Both the position numbers and the translations under genes were made by a program. The notes beneath the pieces were generated by a model. It did not search any database, was not told where the DNA came from, and worked only from the letters and a program-made list of their open reading frames with translations. From Topomyia yanbarensis (taxonomy: Eukaryota; Arthropoda; Insecta; Diptera; Culicidae), in the NCBI RefSeq assembly GCF_030247195.1, contig NC_080671.1:85558370-85622369 (forward strand): a DNA stretch of 64,000 nt, given 5' to 3'. Positions 1 through 12,031 of the stretch are shown here, in pieces. Positions within the stretch are counted from its first letter, which is position 1. Each line of letters opens with the position of its first letter.

Positions 1-379
1 TCAACTATAAATAAGGTCATGATTAAAGTTACAACTGAGCAAACAATGGCGAACACGAAATTTTTTAAAATTTATGAAATTTATAAAATCAGCCAACTTT
101 TTAAAAATTTGTCGTTCTACAACTTCGCTGATGGTCGTTTGGCTCTAGCTAGAATTATTAAAAAAAAATATTTCTTGGTAAAATAGGAACCACCCTAACT
201 GTTGTTTTAACAAAAAGGGGGCTCTCAAACTACGAAAACTTCTCCTAAGACTTAATAAAGCTAAGTTGTCTAGTTGTAGTAAAATCTCAAAATTCCTTCA
301 AATTTGCATTAAATATAGACCACTGTGCAATGTGTCAAAACGGAAAAATTTGCAACTTCAATCAATAATTTCTTTTGAA
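1..379. other. AT-rich stretch without recognisable gene
   Basis: No open frame with a recognisable product and no terminal repeats were seen. The stretch is rich in A and T homopolymers and leads into the inverted repeat that follows, so it may be the outer part of the same degraded repeat. Confidence 0.4.
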
Positions 380-805
380 TCAAAATGGAAAATTTTTCAA
401 ATTCGCGGGAGTGAGTTTTGTATTGAAGAGTAAGTTGTTGGCAGATGAATATCAATAGTTTTAGACATCTGCCATCGTGCAAAAAAAAATTTTTTTTGCA
501 TTTTGAGAATGAGTTTTATATTAAAATGCTAATATTGCTGCTACCGCATGAAAAAAATTTCTTTTTTAACACATTGGCGGACCCCCAGGTGCATTGAAGA
601 GGTCCGAAACTATTGATTATCAACTGCCAACAACTTGCCTTGCAATATAAAATTATAAAATGATGATCTTTTTTTTCTTTTTTTACACTTTGGCGGTCCT
701 TCTTGTGAATGTCCAAAACAATTGGTTTCCACCTGCCAACAAAATGCCCTTCAAAATAAAACTCATTGCTATATTGTTGAAAATTTTTCCATTTTGAATA
801 TGAAA
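380..805. repeat. imperfect inverted repeat (foldback remnant)
   Basis: The left arm (about 380-480) contains CAAAATGGAAAA, then GAGTTTTGTATTGAAG and GTTGTTGGCAG. The reverse complement of about 700-800 carries the same words in the same order. The centre holds further related words (CTGCCAACAA at 627-636), so the unit seems to be repeated in both orientations. No target duplication is visible. It is most likely an old foldback-type element; the family is unknown. Confidence 0.45.
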
Positions 806-884
806 TTTATTAGCAGCTCACAAGCAGCTTCTTCAAGAATTTTGTTAAAAACCTCTTTCTAAATTATCAATTTTTTTAGATATA

Positions 885-1036
885 TTACAAACTACCGCCG
901 TATAGTGAGAGTATCCCTAACTAATCTGTCACCATCGGACAGTCCTTAACATCTCGAGCCACTTTGCTGAAGACCTTCCTAATTGCCATCTTTTGGAGAT
1001 ACTGTAAGATGTATGCTCACTAGCGCCTCCTAGCGG
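885..1036 (+). repeat. ~150-bp tandem repeat, first unit (interrupted)
   Basis: This unit begins near TATAGTGAGAGTATCCC and ends in CACTAGCGCCTCCTAGCGG. The same punctuation (CTAGCGCCRCCTAGTGG) recurs at about 3091, 3234, 3389 and 3532, a spacing near 150 bp. Shared interior words include CTGTCACCATC and TCTCGAGCAACTTT. The array continues after a hAT insertion and a MITE insertion and resumes at 2992. Non-coding satellite-like DNA. Confidence 0.7.
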
Positions 1037-2090
1037 CAGAGGTGGGCAAGAAAACCAACCAGTGCGCACATGTACCAGTACGGTTCTCAAAATTTAAACA
1101 CATGTAAACGAGCGATGCATACGGTGTGCGGTTTTGATTTCGTTCACACGGTTAGCGAAACCAAAACCTCAATCGAATCTCTTTCTAGAAAACACAACCG
1201 ATCTCATCAGCACCGTTTACATGTGTCCACGAGTTTTAACTCGTGTTGATATTATCTCAACAGAAGTTTCGGTTCGGCTTTAGAAAACTGAACCAAGTTT
1301 TTTTTCTGTACACGGTGCTTCGGTTGAAAGAAGAAGCAGTAAAATAATGTGCAGGGCTGCCGAATAGACAAGTGAAATGAATGAAATTAGAGTCGATGGG
1401 ATAATATTGAGATTTTTGGTTTGGGAAGTTGATGTTCGCTACCGTACTAGAACCAGTCTTGGTAGTCTTTTAACCCTTAAATGCGCAATGTTGTTTTAAA
1501 ACAACATTGCGAAAACCATCTTAAAATTATCAGAGTAACGTATTAATGCTGAGAGACAATTTTCAGAAAATTTGAAAAAAATTGCTTTGCGCCTTTAAGG
1601 GTTAATCAAATGAAACAATGAAATGTGAACATTTTTGGTTTGGCAAAGCGATCTAGAATATGCAAATTGCTGTTTATAGCCAGTGAAATTCAATATCGAG
1701 GACTTAGACTTAATGCGGTAAGCTTTGCGTGACAAGGAACCATTCGAAGCATTGCAATTTGCATATTTTGGTTGTTTAATAGCTACTATTGTATAAAGAT
1801 TCAACATGGCGCACCTGAATCAAAGATGGCGAGAATTTATGACTACTTGGCATCCGAAATGTAGGGTTTTTTGGACGACTACCATTTTTAAAATCCAAGA
1901 TGATGAACTCGTGTACCGGTAAACGCAAACCAAAACCAAACCGAGGTGCTATGTGAACGAAGCTTCTGTGTGGTTTACTTGCCTCGGCTTAACACAACCA
2001 AGAGCGAAACCGCACACGTAAAGCAAATTAAAACACGTGTGAAGATTTCGTTTACCGTACCGGTACTCATCCGGTTTTTTCCCACCTCTG
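1037..2090. mobile_element. non-autonomous hAT element with 8-bp target duplication
   Basis: The ends are inverted: CAGAGGTGGGCAAG on the left and CCCACCTCTG on the right. The 8-bp direct repeat CCTAGCGG flanks the element exactly (1029-1036 and 2091-2098). CAG-type termini with an 8-bp target duplication define the hAT superfamily. The 1054-bp interior carries many subterminal CCAAAACC and GGTTTCG-like words in both orientations, as hAT ends do, but no transposase frame, so it depends on a transposase supplied from elsewhere. It interrupts the ~150-bp tandem repeat and itself contains a TTAA MITE. Confidence 0.88.
1474..1601. mobile_element. 128-bp TTAA-flanked MITE nested in the hAT element
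   Basis: TTAA at 1470-1473 and 1602-1605 flanks inverted ends CCCTTAAATGCGCAA and TTGCGCCTTTAAGGG. TTAA duplication plus CCC-type ends suggests mobilisation by a piggyBac-like transposase, which is an inference from the target preference. Just inside the left end is a 24-bp palindrome (about 1488-1511, halves CAATGTTGTTTT and AAAACAACATTG). It is younger than the hAT element that contains it. Confidence 0.75.
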
Positions 2091-2120
2091 CCTAGCGGGT
2101 GATATCCAATTTAATCATTA

Positions 2121-2989
2121 GGTGGAACTGGGCCAATTTGGACCTAGTAAGTGTTGTTGAGCTATACAAGTGAAACATATCAACCGATTCACAAATAAAT
2201 ATTTTTTCGTGAAAGCCTGATCAATTGGGCACATTTTTTTCTAAGGCGACTTTTTCCTATCTTTTGCCGTATTGTGTATAAATGGTTCAGCGCAAAAGTA
2301 TATGAAAGGTCAGAATTACCGCAAGCCTGTTCTAATTCGGACCACCCATTTCTTATGAATTTTTTGCAATAGAAATGAATTCCTATTTTGGACTAAGTTA
2401 TTCCTATTTGGTTTTCACAAAATTTCGAATTTTGAAATCAGAAGTTCTCTTTGATATATAAAACTTAAATATGCAATTAAAAATAAGAGCTGGGCCAAAT
2501 TACCTAAAAATAGATTATGAGCTATAATGTCGAAATTTGTCAACCAATTTTCGATAACTTATGTTTTCCTGAAAGCTCGATCGGCTGCGCACACTTTACT
2601 CTCAAACAGATTTTCATGATCGCGTATCAGATCGTATATAGCGCGAATTGGACCAGCCCATATTCTATAAAAACGAAAACCGTGGATACTCTCGTTCAAA
2701 ACAAGATGTTAAATAAAAGATCCAGCAGACCCAAAATCACGATAATGCACCTTATTCCATTAATTGTTGTTGCCTACAAAAACCTTGTTTTTCGGCTAAC
2801 GCATTTTTCAAAAAAAAAAGCGCTCCGAAACAATATTCGCCCCTAGCGCACGCACACGAAAACTGAGAACCGCAAAATTTTGTGTGATAGAACAGAGCTA
2901 CATGACAGCCTTGAAAATGATATATACACTTAGCTGAGAAACAGTTTGGGGTACGAATTAACCAGCGGTCCGAATTGGCCCACTTCCAT
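2121..2989. mobile_element. TA-flanked MITE, GGGCCAATTCGGACC family, copy A
   Basis: Inverted ends GGTGGAACTGGGCCAAT and (reverse complement of the right end) GGAAGTGGGCCAATTC lie between TA dinucleotides at 2119-2120 and 2990-2991. The terminal motif GGGCCAATTYGGACC recurs inside in both orientations (for example near 2335, 2492 and 2650). It has no transposase; the 109-codon frame at 2517-2846 is incidental. It is inserted in the ~150-bp tandem repeat. An inverted relative lies at 12032-13005. Confidence 0.72.
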
Positions 2990-2991
2990 TA

Positions 2992-3665
2992 TTGAGTCCT
3001 TAACGTCCTGTACAGAAAACATCATTTTCCTAAAATATTTATCTTTCGTGACAAAACATAACCTAAGATGTACTGGAAGTTGTATTCTCCCTAGCGCTGC
3101 CTAGTGGCTGAATTCTTAAATTATCTATTCGCCTTCGGGCAGCACTCAACTCGCTGATGAATATTGCCGAAGACACCACACTTCTAAATTATCATGGTCT
3201 CGAGATATAGAATTTGAAAAAGAGTACATGCTCACTAGTGCCACCTGGCGGATCTGTTTCAATTTGATTTGTCCATATTCGCGAAGCTCATGACCTCCAC
3301 TAGAACTTTGCCAAAAACACCATCTTTCTATGTTATTAGACTTTTGAGATGTATCATATTCTATAATGTGCTGAAAGGTGGTAAGCCCACTAGCGCCACA
3401 TAGTGAGAGTATCCCAAACTAACCTGTCACCATCTGGTAGTCTTTGATTTCTCGAGCAACTTTACTAAAGACAGTACCCCTCTAAATATTTTGAGACAAT
3501 GATTTTGATACTAGTTGATGATTTGCATTCGCATTAGCGCAGCCTGGTGGGACAATTATGAGTTATTATTTCCACCATACAGAAGCTCTTGACTTTCTGG
3601 ATAAATCTTCCTGAGACACACCCTTTCAAAATAATAAGTGTTTCGATATATTGAAATATGTTGAA
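2992..3665 (+). repeat. ~150-bp tandem repeat, continued (about four units)
   Basis: Units are punctuated by CTAGCGCTGCCTAGTGG, CTAGTGCCACCTGGCGG, CTAGCGCCACATAGTGAG and TTAGCGCAGCCTGGTGG. Each is followed about 60 bp later by a word like ACTTTGCCAAAGACACC. Divergence between units is high, so the array is old. This continues the array at 885-1036; together they make five to six units. Confidence 0.7.
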
Positions 3666-3888
3666 CCCATTCAATGACAGCCACATTCACGACGAGAGGT
3701 TCGATTTATTTACTTTCTTTTAAAGTACCCCTGTCGGCACAGTTCTCAACTAATTGGATATCCAATTCCTCAAAAGTGTAGGTTTAAGTAGGCACAACAA
3801 CTTTGCCAAAGAAAGTATGGCGCTAAATGTCAACGCAGACGAAATTAGTCGAAATCCCATAAGCTATGGAATTGCTATTACGCGGGTA

Positions 3889-3964
3889 CCGCGCAGTAGG
3901 AATCCGCACAGTAGGAATCCGCGCCGTAGAAATTCGTGTAGTAGGGATCCGCGTAGTAGAAGAC
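3889..3964 (+). repeat. 15-bp minisatellite, about five units
   Basis: Five consecutive degenerate copies of CCGCGCAGTAGGAAT. In one plus frame they read as an Arg-Ser-Arg-Asn-Pro repeat, but that frame has no start context or neighbouring exon I could identify, so I treat it as non-coding tandem DNA. Confidence 0.65.
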
Positions 3965-6900
3965 CCGACTGTATGTATTATTTAGCGACAGAGTTGAGAG
4001 TATGACTTCCGACTGAACAAATAACATGTATTTTCAGCAAACATAAATCTGGAAAAATATATGTTTCACTGTAAGTCTCTTTCTCCTCCATTCAGTTCGT
4101 GGTCTCAGTCCCTGGTTGTGGCTAATCCTAGACCAATACCTATCCTGTAATCTAACTCCGTGATACTTATGGAAGCGTCCCTGAGTTGGTGGCATTTAAT
4201 GGCCGGCAAAGACGATTCTCATGCTCTTGGTTTATTGGATTCGAAGAGTTATTGTTGATTCCCGATCATTTATCTTACAAGCAAAATGAGTTAGACTACC
4301 TGAAGGCCACATGATAATCGTTAGTATGCAATCTATGAAGAGCACGGTGCTTCGCAACGCTCATTCATATAAATAATCCTCTGTGTGCTCTACTTTATTG
4401 CGGTTATGTCTCTGATATTACGCACCCATCTTTTATTATTCTTGAATGTTGGTGAAACTCGATTATCGGAAATAGCGTTGCTGTTCTACCTTGTAACTTC
4501 TACATCCTACATCCTGAAACTTCATTAGACACGGAAGAACTTCTACATTTAACAAACCTAACATTCCGTCTGAAATATTCGATATCTAGGCTTGTGATAA
4601 GATGAGATTGCCTATCATTACACATTCTTATCTGACTTGGGTTAAACTAGACAGTGTGTCCGAACGTGAAGTTCGCTTTGATTTTACCAAAAACTATTGA
4701 TTACGATTCAAAATTCAATATGATTAGCTTACAACTCGATCAGGTTATTGAAAGCAGTTTCACAACGCAACGTGGGGATGCTTGGTAAATAAACACGTTA
4801 CAAATAATGTTATGTTGCAACAATGTAGTAATTGTCTTATTACTTGTATTGAAACTAACAATTCTACATAATAACGACGCCGCGGCCTGTTCTGAACTAT
4901 CTCATCCAAACTTCCACTTGTAGGTTATGAGTCATTCTAGATAGTTTCTGCAGAATTCTGACATTTGTGCCACTCTATTGTATATATTCTAACACATGAG
5001 AAATTTTATTTATGAAACTATAATGATTTTCGAGAAGCACAAAAAACGCAAAACAAGTGTTCTCATTGAAAACCGTTGTATCCTATCGCATCCTTTTAAA
5101 ATAGTTAACGCCCATAAGTCGGCATGCTCGTGCGATAAACTACATGCCTCCTTAGTAGTTCAATTTACACGTTGAAAATATAAGAGAATGTCCAAACAAT
5201 TTGATCATTGATCGTACGAGACTCTAGTTCAGCAGCTAACTTCTTGATTGATTCGTTGCTAGTCCTTGATCGTTCCGAAACGTAACTGTTGATCTAATTT
5301 ACCATTATTAGTATTTTTGTACGTCGAATCACTGTTTCTTTCGTTGACATGACAGGCCGTCAACAAAAAAAAAAAAACCAATATCATTTCGCATGCTTTT
5401 GGCGAAGGCAATTATGAACACGTGATGCCATTTTTAAATTAGCTATGTTTTGCATTTGAAAACGCAATCTCGCCGAGGCGTGTCATGTTCCCGTTTTTGC
5501 TGTGAAAGTAAATATTTAGTTATACGTATTGACACGATTAGCGTCAAATACGTGAGGTATTGTGTCACCCCGAACCAAACATTTTACTTACATATTAGAG
5601 CCGGGCGGGCAACATGCTGCTTGTGGCAAACATTGGCTCATACAGTTGGAATCGTTGAACCTTGCGTTGCAACATTTGGCGGCAAAATAAAACGAATCGA
5701 AACGAACGAGCGTATGCGAAAGGCGAGTGAATCTTAGAAAACTGTCAATATCAACCGGTTTCAAGATTCTATATTGTATGTTTTTAATTCACACCTCACA
5801 CATGACTAAAGCTGTGAAAATGAGGCGAATTGAAATACCGCCGGGGCAATGCCTTCAAGTCAATATTTTGTCTCGATGAAAGCATACATATTTGGGTCGA
5901 TTTGAGGGTGGTTCAAACATATTAAAAATATTATTATACGTGGAAATAACATTGAAAGATGGAATTAGAACTAGGGTTTATATAAAACCGGAAAAATAAT
6001 GCAGGCGCGATGAAAAAATTCTAACTAAAGTAATATGATCCCAATTGGATAGGACAACATAGAAAAAAATGTGTTCCCCGATGTTTGAATAACTTTGCTA
6101 TTAATTCAGTAACAATTAGCTTTTTACGTTATGAAAACAGGAGCGTGGAAATTTAATTTAATAATGTATATTTAGGACACTAAAGATCACCACCTGGTGA
6201 TGGTAGTTCACTGCCATTGTTACAGAAAATTCAAATGGAACAACAACCACGGAAGTTGTTATACGACAGTTAATAATCATGTTCGGTCGATACGGCATTC
6301 CATCTTTCTTGAAAGCTGATAACGTATCATAAATTAGCATTAAGCTGCTGAACACGATTCCGTACTGGCTTCAATCCAATGGAGAAGTTGAACATCAAAA
6401 TCGCTTGGTTTTGAAGCGCCTTCGTATTTCACAGGAATGATTAATAGAATGAGCTACGACTATATTTACTGAAACAACAAATTTTAGTATAGGGTAAAGC
6501 GCTGATATTGGCTTTATTAGGGAAAGCGCCACACTAATTCATTAATTAGTTGACCTAGAATTGATGAAATGCGTCCAAATTGGCATCAACAGCTTTGCTA
6601 CATTGTTAAGAACCAAGATAATCACACAAATGTCCCGAAAATGGTGAAAGGCTCGTGTTTAAGCGCAACGAAAACTCGAATCGAGTGCTCCTATGGTTGC
6701 ACTATCATTTGAGCCAATGCGTTGAACAAAGATGGCAGAAGCCAGTCTAACCAATGACTTCAAATGGGTAGGGCGATAACAGAAACATGGCGTAAATAGG
6801 TTCATTACCCTAGTTGTCGACAAACAAAAATGTTCAAGAATATTCTTTAGATTCATATTTGCTAGGCATCTTGCTTGGTAGGGAATTAATTCCCTGATAG

Positions 6901-7594
6901 GCGAAAATACTGCATTCAGTTATCATTCCAAATAACATCTACTATCGTCACGGAACGGAGCAAGTTAATTCAATTCTCCTTAACAGCAAACAATCCGTCC
7001 GGATCGGAGCGCAAAATGTATTGATGTACAATCCTACAATAGAAGTACTGTCGCTTTTAAACAGCTAGATGCGAATGGTCTTATGACACATACAAAAAAT
7101 CTTGGTCCAAAAGAGATCGACGTTTTACAACTCTTCATGGAATTGCGATACAATTTAACAGTCGCGTAAGCCACACCCGTATTCGAATCATTGTTAATAA
7201 GGCGCCCGCTATTCAATTTTCTTAGCACCTTAGGTAGAATCCAGACATGAGTGAAGCAAACATGCTAAAAAATCACAATACTGACGTCTTGTCATGAACA
7301 AATCAAATATGGATGCGTCATGACCTTGTAAAAACTTATCAGAACAAGTCTTTGACGAGGCTCCTAGGAGGCTTCACAGTCACTAGTTTAATATTTAATA
7401 TTTTGCCAAGAAAATTAGAGAAAATATTGTTCACATGTGACATTTAAAAGAAAAATGAATTGAATGAATATACCAACACTCCCTGAATTACCATAATATT
7501 TTTTTTTAAATGTATCTTTTTTTACCGAATTAACCTTACCCTCCCTTTAACTGTTGGTAATGTTTGGAAATATGTACCAAAAATCCATTAGTTT
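3965..7594. other. unassigned intergenic or intronic DNA
   Basis: Only short incidental frames, none with a recognisable domain. There is a short poly-A run at about 5366-5378. A word resembling a TA-MITE end (TAGGGTAAAGCGCTG) lies near 6489 without a visible partner. No RNA gene or array was recognised. Confidence 0.5.
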
Positions 7595-8885
7595 TTTTTT
7601 TGAGAGTTGTCCTACTGGAGTTGTAGAACTGAGTTCTCGTAAGGACTTCTCGTCAGAATCACTCATTACAATTGCCGACGAGACGGGAAATATTACCCAC
7701 TAAAACATTGCTTAAGAACAATTGCAGCGTGTCGTGATTCTCATTGTGATATTTAGTGTACCGTTCAGATGTGTGGGCCTTACGGCTTTACGATCGCGTG
7801 GGAATGAGCGTTTATTTGTGTGCATTTAAGGGGTTATATACAAAGTTGGAATTCAAAAAGTCGTCAACTTTGTCTGTAACCCCTCATAGCCGCGTTCATA
7901 AGATTATAGCGATTACTAAATCATTGGGGCGTTTTTATGTTTGCGAAATCTTGGGCGTAGTTGTGCGTGGATGATCGCGATTGCATATTTGTCATTGTGT
8001 ATCACCGCAGGGCAGGGCTCGTAAGCTTGTAAGTTAAGGGGTTCGAATGCGTGGTCGTTTGTATGTCGCGTGTGCTAGCGTGTATATAACTTCGCTAATA
8101 TAAATTTGGTTTTATAACTGTGTGTCCATTTGCATCTTCGCGTGTGCTTGGATGATGGCGCGGACAATGAATCTGATACTTTATATTCAGTAACGTTTGG
8201 CACAGATGCTAGAAGAGAGTGGGTTCTTCCATATTACTAGGGTTTCACGGTCATGTCGCCATGCAACGTGTCATCTAGTGGATATGGGCGTCATTCACTA
8301 GTCACTAGGGTGCTATCGTGTTTGTGAGATCGCGGGCGTAGGTTGCGTAAATGATCGTGAAGGGCTCGAGCGTTTGTATATTAACGTATTTTTCACTTTC
8401 GCTAGCGTGTATGTAACTTCGTGTGCCTAAATTCGATTTTATAACCGTGTGACCATTAGCATATTCGAGTGTATACTTGAATGATCGCGCGCGGACCCAG
8501 ATTTTTTATTTTTAGTGTATGGCTCGGATGCTAGAAGAGAGTAAGTTTCCCCAAATCACTAGAGTTCCCAGTTATGTCACCATGTGTTGTGCTTTTTGCT
8601 TGGTCTAACTGAGGGCACATGAGTCTAGGCTGCTAAGACCGAAGGTAGGGATCTCCGGACCGGGCCGATTCATGATCGCGCGAGAGGTGGGTTAGTGCTT
8701 GAGACCACGTACATAAATTTTGAAGCTGGTAGAACGTTCACTTAATTACCGGGGTATTTTAATGTTAGCAAGATCGCTGGCGTGTGTGGATGATTGTAAT
8801 TGCATGTTCGCGTTTGTGTTATCGCGAAGGCCACCAGCGTTTGTACGTTTGTAATGAATGAGATTGCGAGTTTATATGAGAGAAT
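7595..8885 (+). repeat. dispersed repeat with internal ~400-bp units, copy 1
   Basis: The 5' part (GAGAGTTGTCCTACTGGAG, then CCCACTAAAACATTGCTTAAG and a TGTACCGTTCAGATGTG word) is shared with 52935-53110, and partly with 49850-50035. It is followed by about three degenerate repeats of a unit containing GATCGCGGGCGTAG, GTGGATGATCGCGATTGCAT, GCTAGCGTGTATGTAAC and GATGCTAGAAGAGAGT. Unit starts are near 7900, 8320 and 8770. CpG-containing words are unusually frequent for this AT-rich window. No terminal repeats or coding frame identify the class. Confidence 0.6.
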
Positions 8886-9450
8886 AGGCAATTGATTGAG
8901 TGTTAGTACGTATCTAATTTAAGATATGATGGTATGAAGAAAAGATGCAATGAGATTAGGTACCTTTGAAATTAACCGATATTATTTTTGGTATACATAA
9001 CTAGTGGAAAAGCAATCTACTAAAAGTAAAACCAAAACAAACTAATGAAGTAGAAGAGAAGAATACATTTAACATGCAATCAAACTATTTGAACTCGTCT
9101 AAATGTCGGCAAATGATATTTATTTACCATTAACGACTATTGCATTCTGTTAGAATTTTATCATGCTATGCTGACCGGAAATGAATGATACACGTGTGCG
9201 GCTAAAAAAATACGAAATTTATCCAATCCGATCTTTTCGAATGAATCGAATACTCGAATTGAGCACCGGGAAACATGACCAACAAATCCTAGGAAGGATT
9301 ACCCACTATTCTATCATATACGCCAGTTCTGCATCCATTCCCTAACCCAGCTGTCACAAATACTTAGACGACTAGCACATAACAGTTATACACAAGCACA
9401 ACAAACTACAATCTCAATCTCTAATACTTTAACATTTTCTTAATCCACCG
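8886..9450. other. unassigned AT-rich DNA
   Basis: No frame, terminal repeat or tandem structure could be supported here. Confidence 0.45.
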
Positions 9451-9454
9451 TTAA

Positions 9455-10386
9455 GGGGTTACATACCTTTTCGTTGTTCAAAAAATGGATTTTTTTATTA
9501 CTTTATCTGAAAGTACAACTCCTTGAGAATGTTTTCTTAAATTTTTATAGAGATCCGAGAAATAGATCGAAAGTTACAACACTTCCGAGCGCGTTTCGTC
9601 TACCAATGAGTAGTGGTAACTTGAAATACTAAACTCGATTATCTCGAAATGTCGTTTTTCCAAATATGGTTTTGCCGTGATCACGATTGTCGAAAAACCA
9701 CTCAACCTATTTGCTTCATTTTTTTTTCATTTGGTCGTAATTTATTTTTCTTGTTCCTTAACGATTCCTTTTTATGCATTTTTTTTTTTGTTTCGTAGAT
9801 AAGAATTTTTTAATACAATTTTTTTAGCTTAAAACAGCATTTTTTTAGGAAAAATGTTCCCGAATGTAGGAATTGGAAATATATTAATGGAATTTTTTGA
9901 GTTTTGGGATTTCAGTTGTTCCATTGGGCTTCAATCGTGATCACCGCAAACCTCTTAAATAAAAAAGCGTTTTAGGGAAAAAGCCATAACTCCGCCAATT
10001 ATCAGTATATTTTTATAAACTTACACATTCAAATCGGTTCGGCAATTTCCCAATAGCCGTGTAGTTAGTAAATTTAGAATCTTTTATCTCAGTAAAGTGA
10101 GATTTGTTTGTTGATTTTCACTGAATTTTTTTTTCCGAGCCTCAGTTATGAAACGTCACTTTTACTGAGATCTCAGCAAAAAAAATTTTTACTCAGCTGT
10201 TGAGATTTCGACAAAAGATGCGAAAAAACTGAGATTCGCCAAAAAAATAAGTGTGAATGCTTGTTTATTTCACTGAAAAGTGAACTCTCAAAATACTATA
10301 AATTTTATGTAATTAAATCATTGCTTTATGCCTTTACGTTAATTCAAACTTTCATGACATTTTTCTCACAAAAAGGTATGTACCCC
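9455..10386. mobile_element. TTAA-flanked element with GGGGTTACATACC ends
   Basis: TTAA at 9451-9454 and 10387-10390 flanks inverted ends GGGGTTACATACCTTTT (left) and AAAAGGTATGTACCCC (right). It is 932 bp without a transposase. The last ~200 bp repeat CTCAGT, ACTGAGAT and ATCTCAG words in both orientations, possibly subterminal binding repeats. The TTAA target suggests a piggyBac-like source of transposase, by inference. Confidence 0.75.
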
Positions 10387-10441
10387 TTAAGCTGTGAAAT
10401 AATGTTTACAAGCAAAAGTCAATCCACGTCGACCCGCCAAT

Positions 10442-11766
10442 CGGCCACGTACAGTGAGACCAACTCTAAAAAAGATGGAACAAAACCTATTTGAGGATTA
10501 TCAAAATTCTCAAATGGGAAAATTTTGGACCATAAAATTTTTTTTGTGCATAAGGACACAATACCTTACATAAAATATGGTTTTTGTTTTAGTGTTTCGG
10601 TTTAGTGTTCACGCAAGACGTGCGACTTCTTGGATTTTAGTGCTAATTTGGGTACTAGTTTAGATACATCGTCTAACTAGACACACAGTTGGTGCTAGTT
10701 GCTGAAGAGGAGAATCAGAAACACTAAAACAAAAAAACATACTCTATTTGAGGATGTCATTTTAGAGCCAGCATGTCTCTATAGGATATGTTTACAATAT
10801 TATTCTGCAACTTTGTAAATAAATTTTTTTTATTAGACTAAAGTAGAGTACCCTATCATAAAATGTCTTCCCAAAATTTGTTTAAGAAGGATGTTGTAAA
10901 ATATTATGTTTTGAATAACTTCGTTGAAGATACCACAGACATCAGACTTCATTTTTGAGGCTAAATTGTTATATTTTGTAAATATGACCTAAAAATCAGT
11001 TTTTCGACTTTCCCATGTTAAAACCTTAATTGACTACTTTAAAATGCTCTGCAGACTTGGAGGTATAACGGAAATACAACTTTTTGTTGAAGGAACCAAT
11101 GCTGTAAAATCAATGTTTTGACTTCTAAAACTATTTTCCATATAAATTTGCACTATTTTCATCAAGAATTTCTGTTTTCGTAGGTACTTGATGGCATCCA
11201 AACTTTACCTATTCAGATACTCTAGTATAGTACATAGGGATAGGATATAGTGGGTCATTGTTTGGGTGACCATTGTCATGTGCGACGGTTTAATGTAAAT
11301 TTGTGCAAATTTATATGGAAAATTGTCAAAACATTGATTTTACAGTATTGGTTCCTTCAACAAAAAGTTGTGTATTAGTGATACGTGCAAGTTTGTAAAA
11401 CATATTAAATTAGTCAATTGAGGTTTTAAAATGGAAAAGTCGAAAAACTGATTTTTAGATCATATTTACAAAACACAACAATTTAGCCTCGAAATGACGT
11501 CTGATGTCTCTGGTATTTTTGATGAAGTTATTCAACTTTGCCGAAAGCACCCACCCGGTGAAAAAAATTTGGAATAACATTTTTTGTTCGGGTACTCTAC
11601 TTTAGTCTAATTAAAAAAGTTTTTATTTACAAAATGGAAGAATAATATTGTGAATACAGCCTACGAAGAAATGCTGGTTTTAAAATGACATCTAAGGCCT
11701 CAAATAGGTTTTGCCCTACCTTTTTTGGATTGGTTCCGCTGTGCCACGCCAGCAGGTACAGGCTGG
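10442..11766. repeat. long inverted repeat, arms of about 420-480 bp
   Basis: The right arm (about 11295-11766) is the reverse complement of the left arm (10442-10498 plus 10744-11160). Shared words include CAAAACCTATTTGAGG, GACTAAAGTAGAGTACCC, AAATCAGTTTTTCGACTT and CAATGTTTTGAC. The loop is about 130 bp. By eye the arms are roughly 85 percent identical. The left arm is split by a 245-bp insertion. Several small frames inside are incidental. Such structures arise from snap-back copying or tail-to-tail insertion; which applies here is unknown. Confidence 0.75.
10499..10743. mobile_element. 245-bp insertion flanked by a 12-bp duplication
   Basis: CTATTTGAGGAT occurs immediately before (10487-10498) and at the end of the insert (10744-10755), whereas the other arm of the inverted repeat has only one copy of CTATTTGAGG. 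The insert contains inverted words TTTTGTTTTAGTGTTTC (near 10580) and GAAACACTAAAACAAAA (near 10717). It also contains a segment (GATACATCGTCTAACTAGAC and GTTGGTGCTAGTT) that recurs at 60815-60860. It is a small non-autonomous element; the long duplication would fit target-primed insertion better than cut-and-paste. Confidence 0.6.
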
Positions 11767-12031
11767 TGGTTGATCGTTGGTTTGGGCAGGTGCAGAGAAT
11801 GGATAACCACAAAACATAAGCCCTCTCGGTCTCCTCGATGCACCACTATCGAGGCGTAATGCAATAAAGCAATTGTCTGTAAGAGGTCCTTCAAAACTAA
11901 TGCATGAAATAGGCTTGATAATGTTTGCTATACCTACTGTCAAACCCATCAAGTTAGGGGAGGGATTTTTATATAAAAAGGAAACTTGATACAATGTACC
12001 TCAACCGAATTAATAGAACTTTGTTTCAGTA

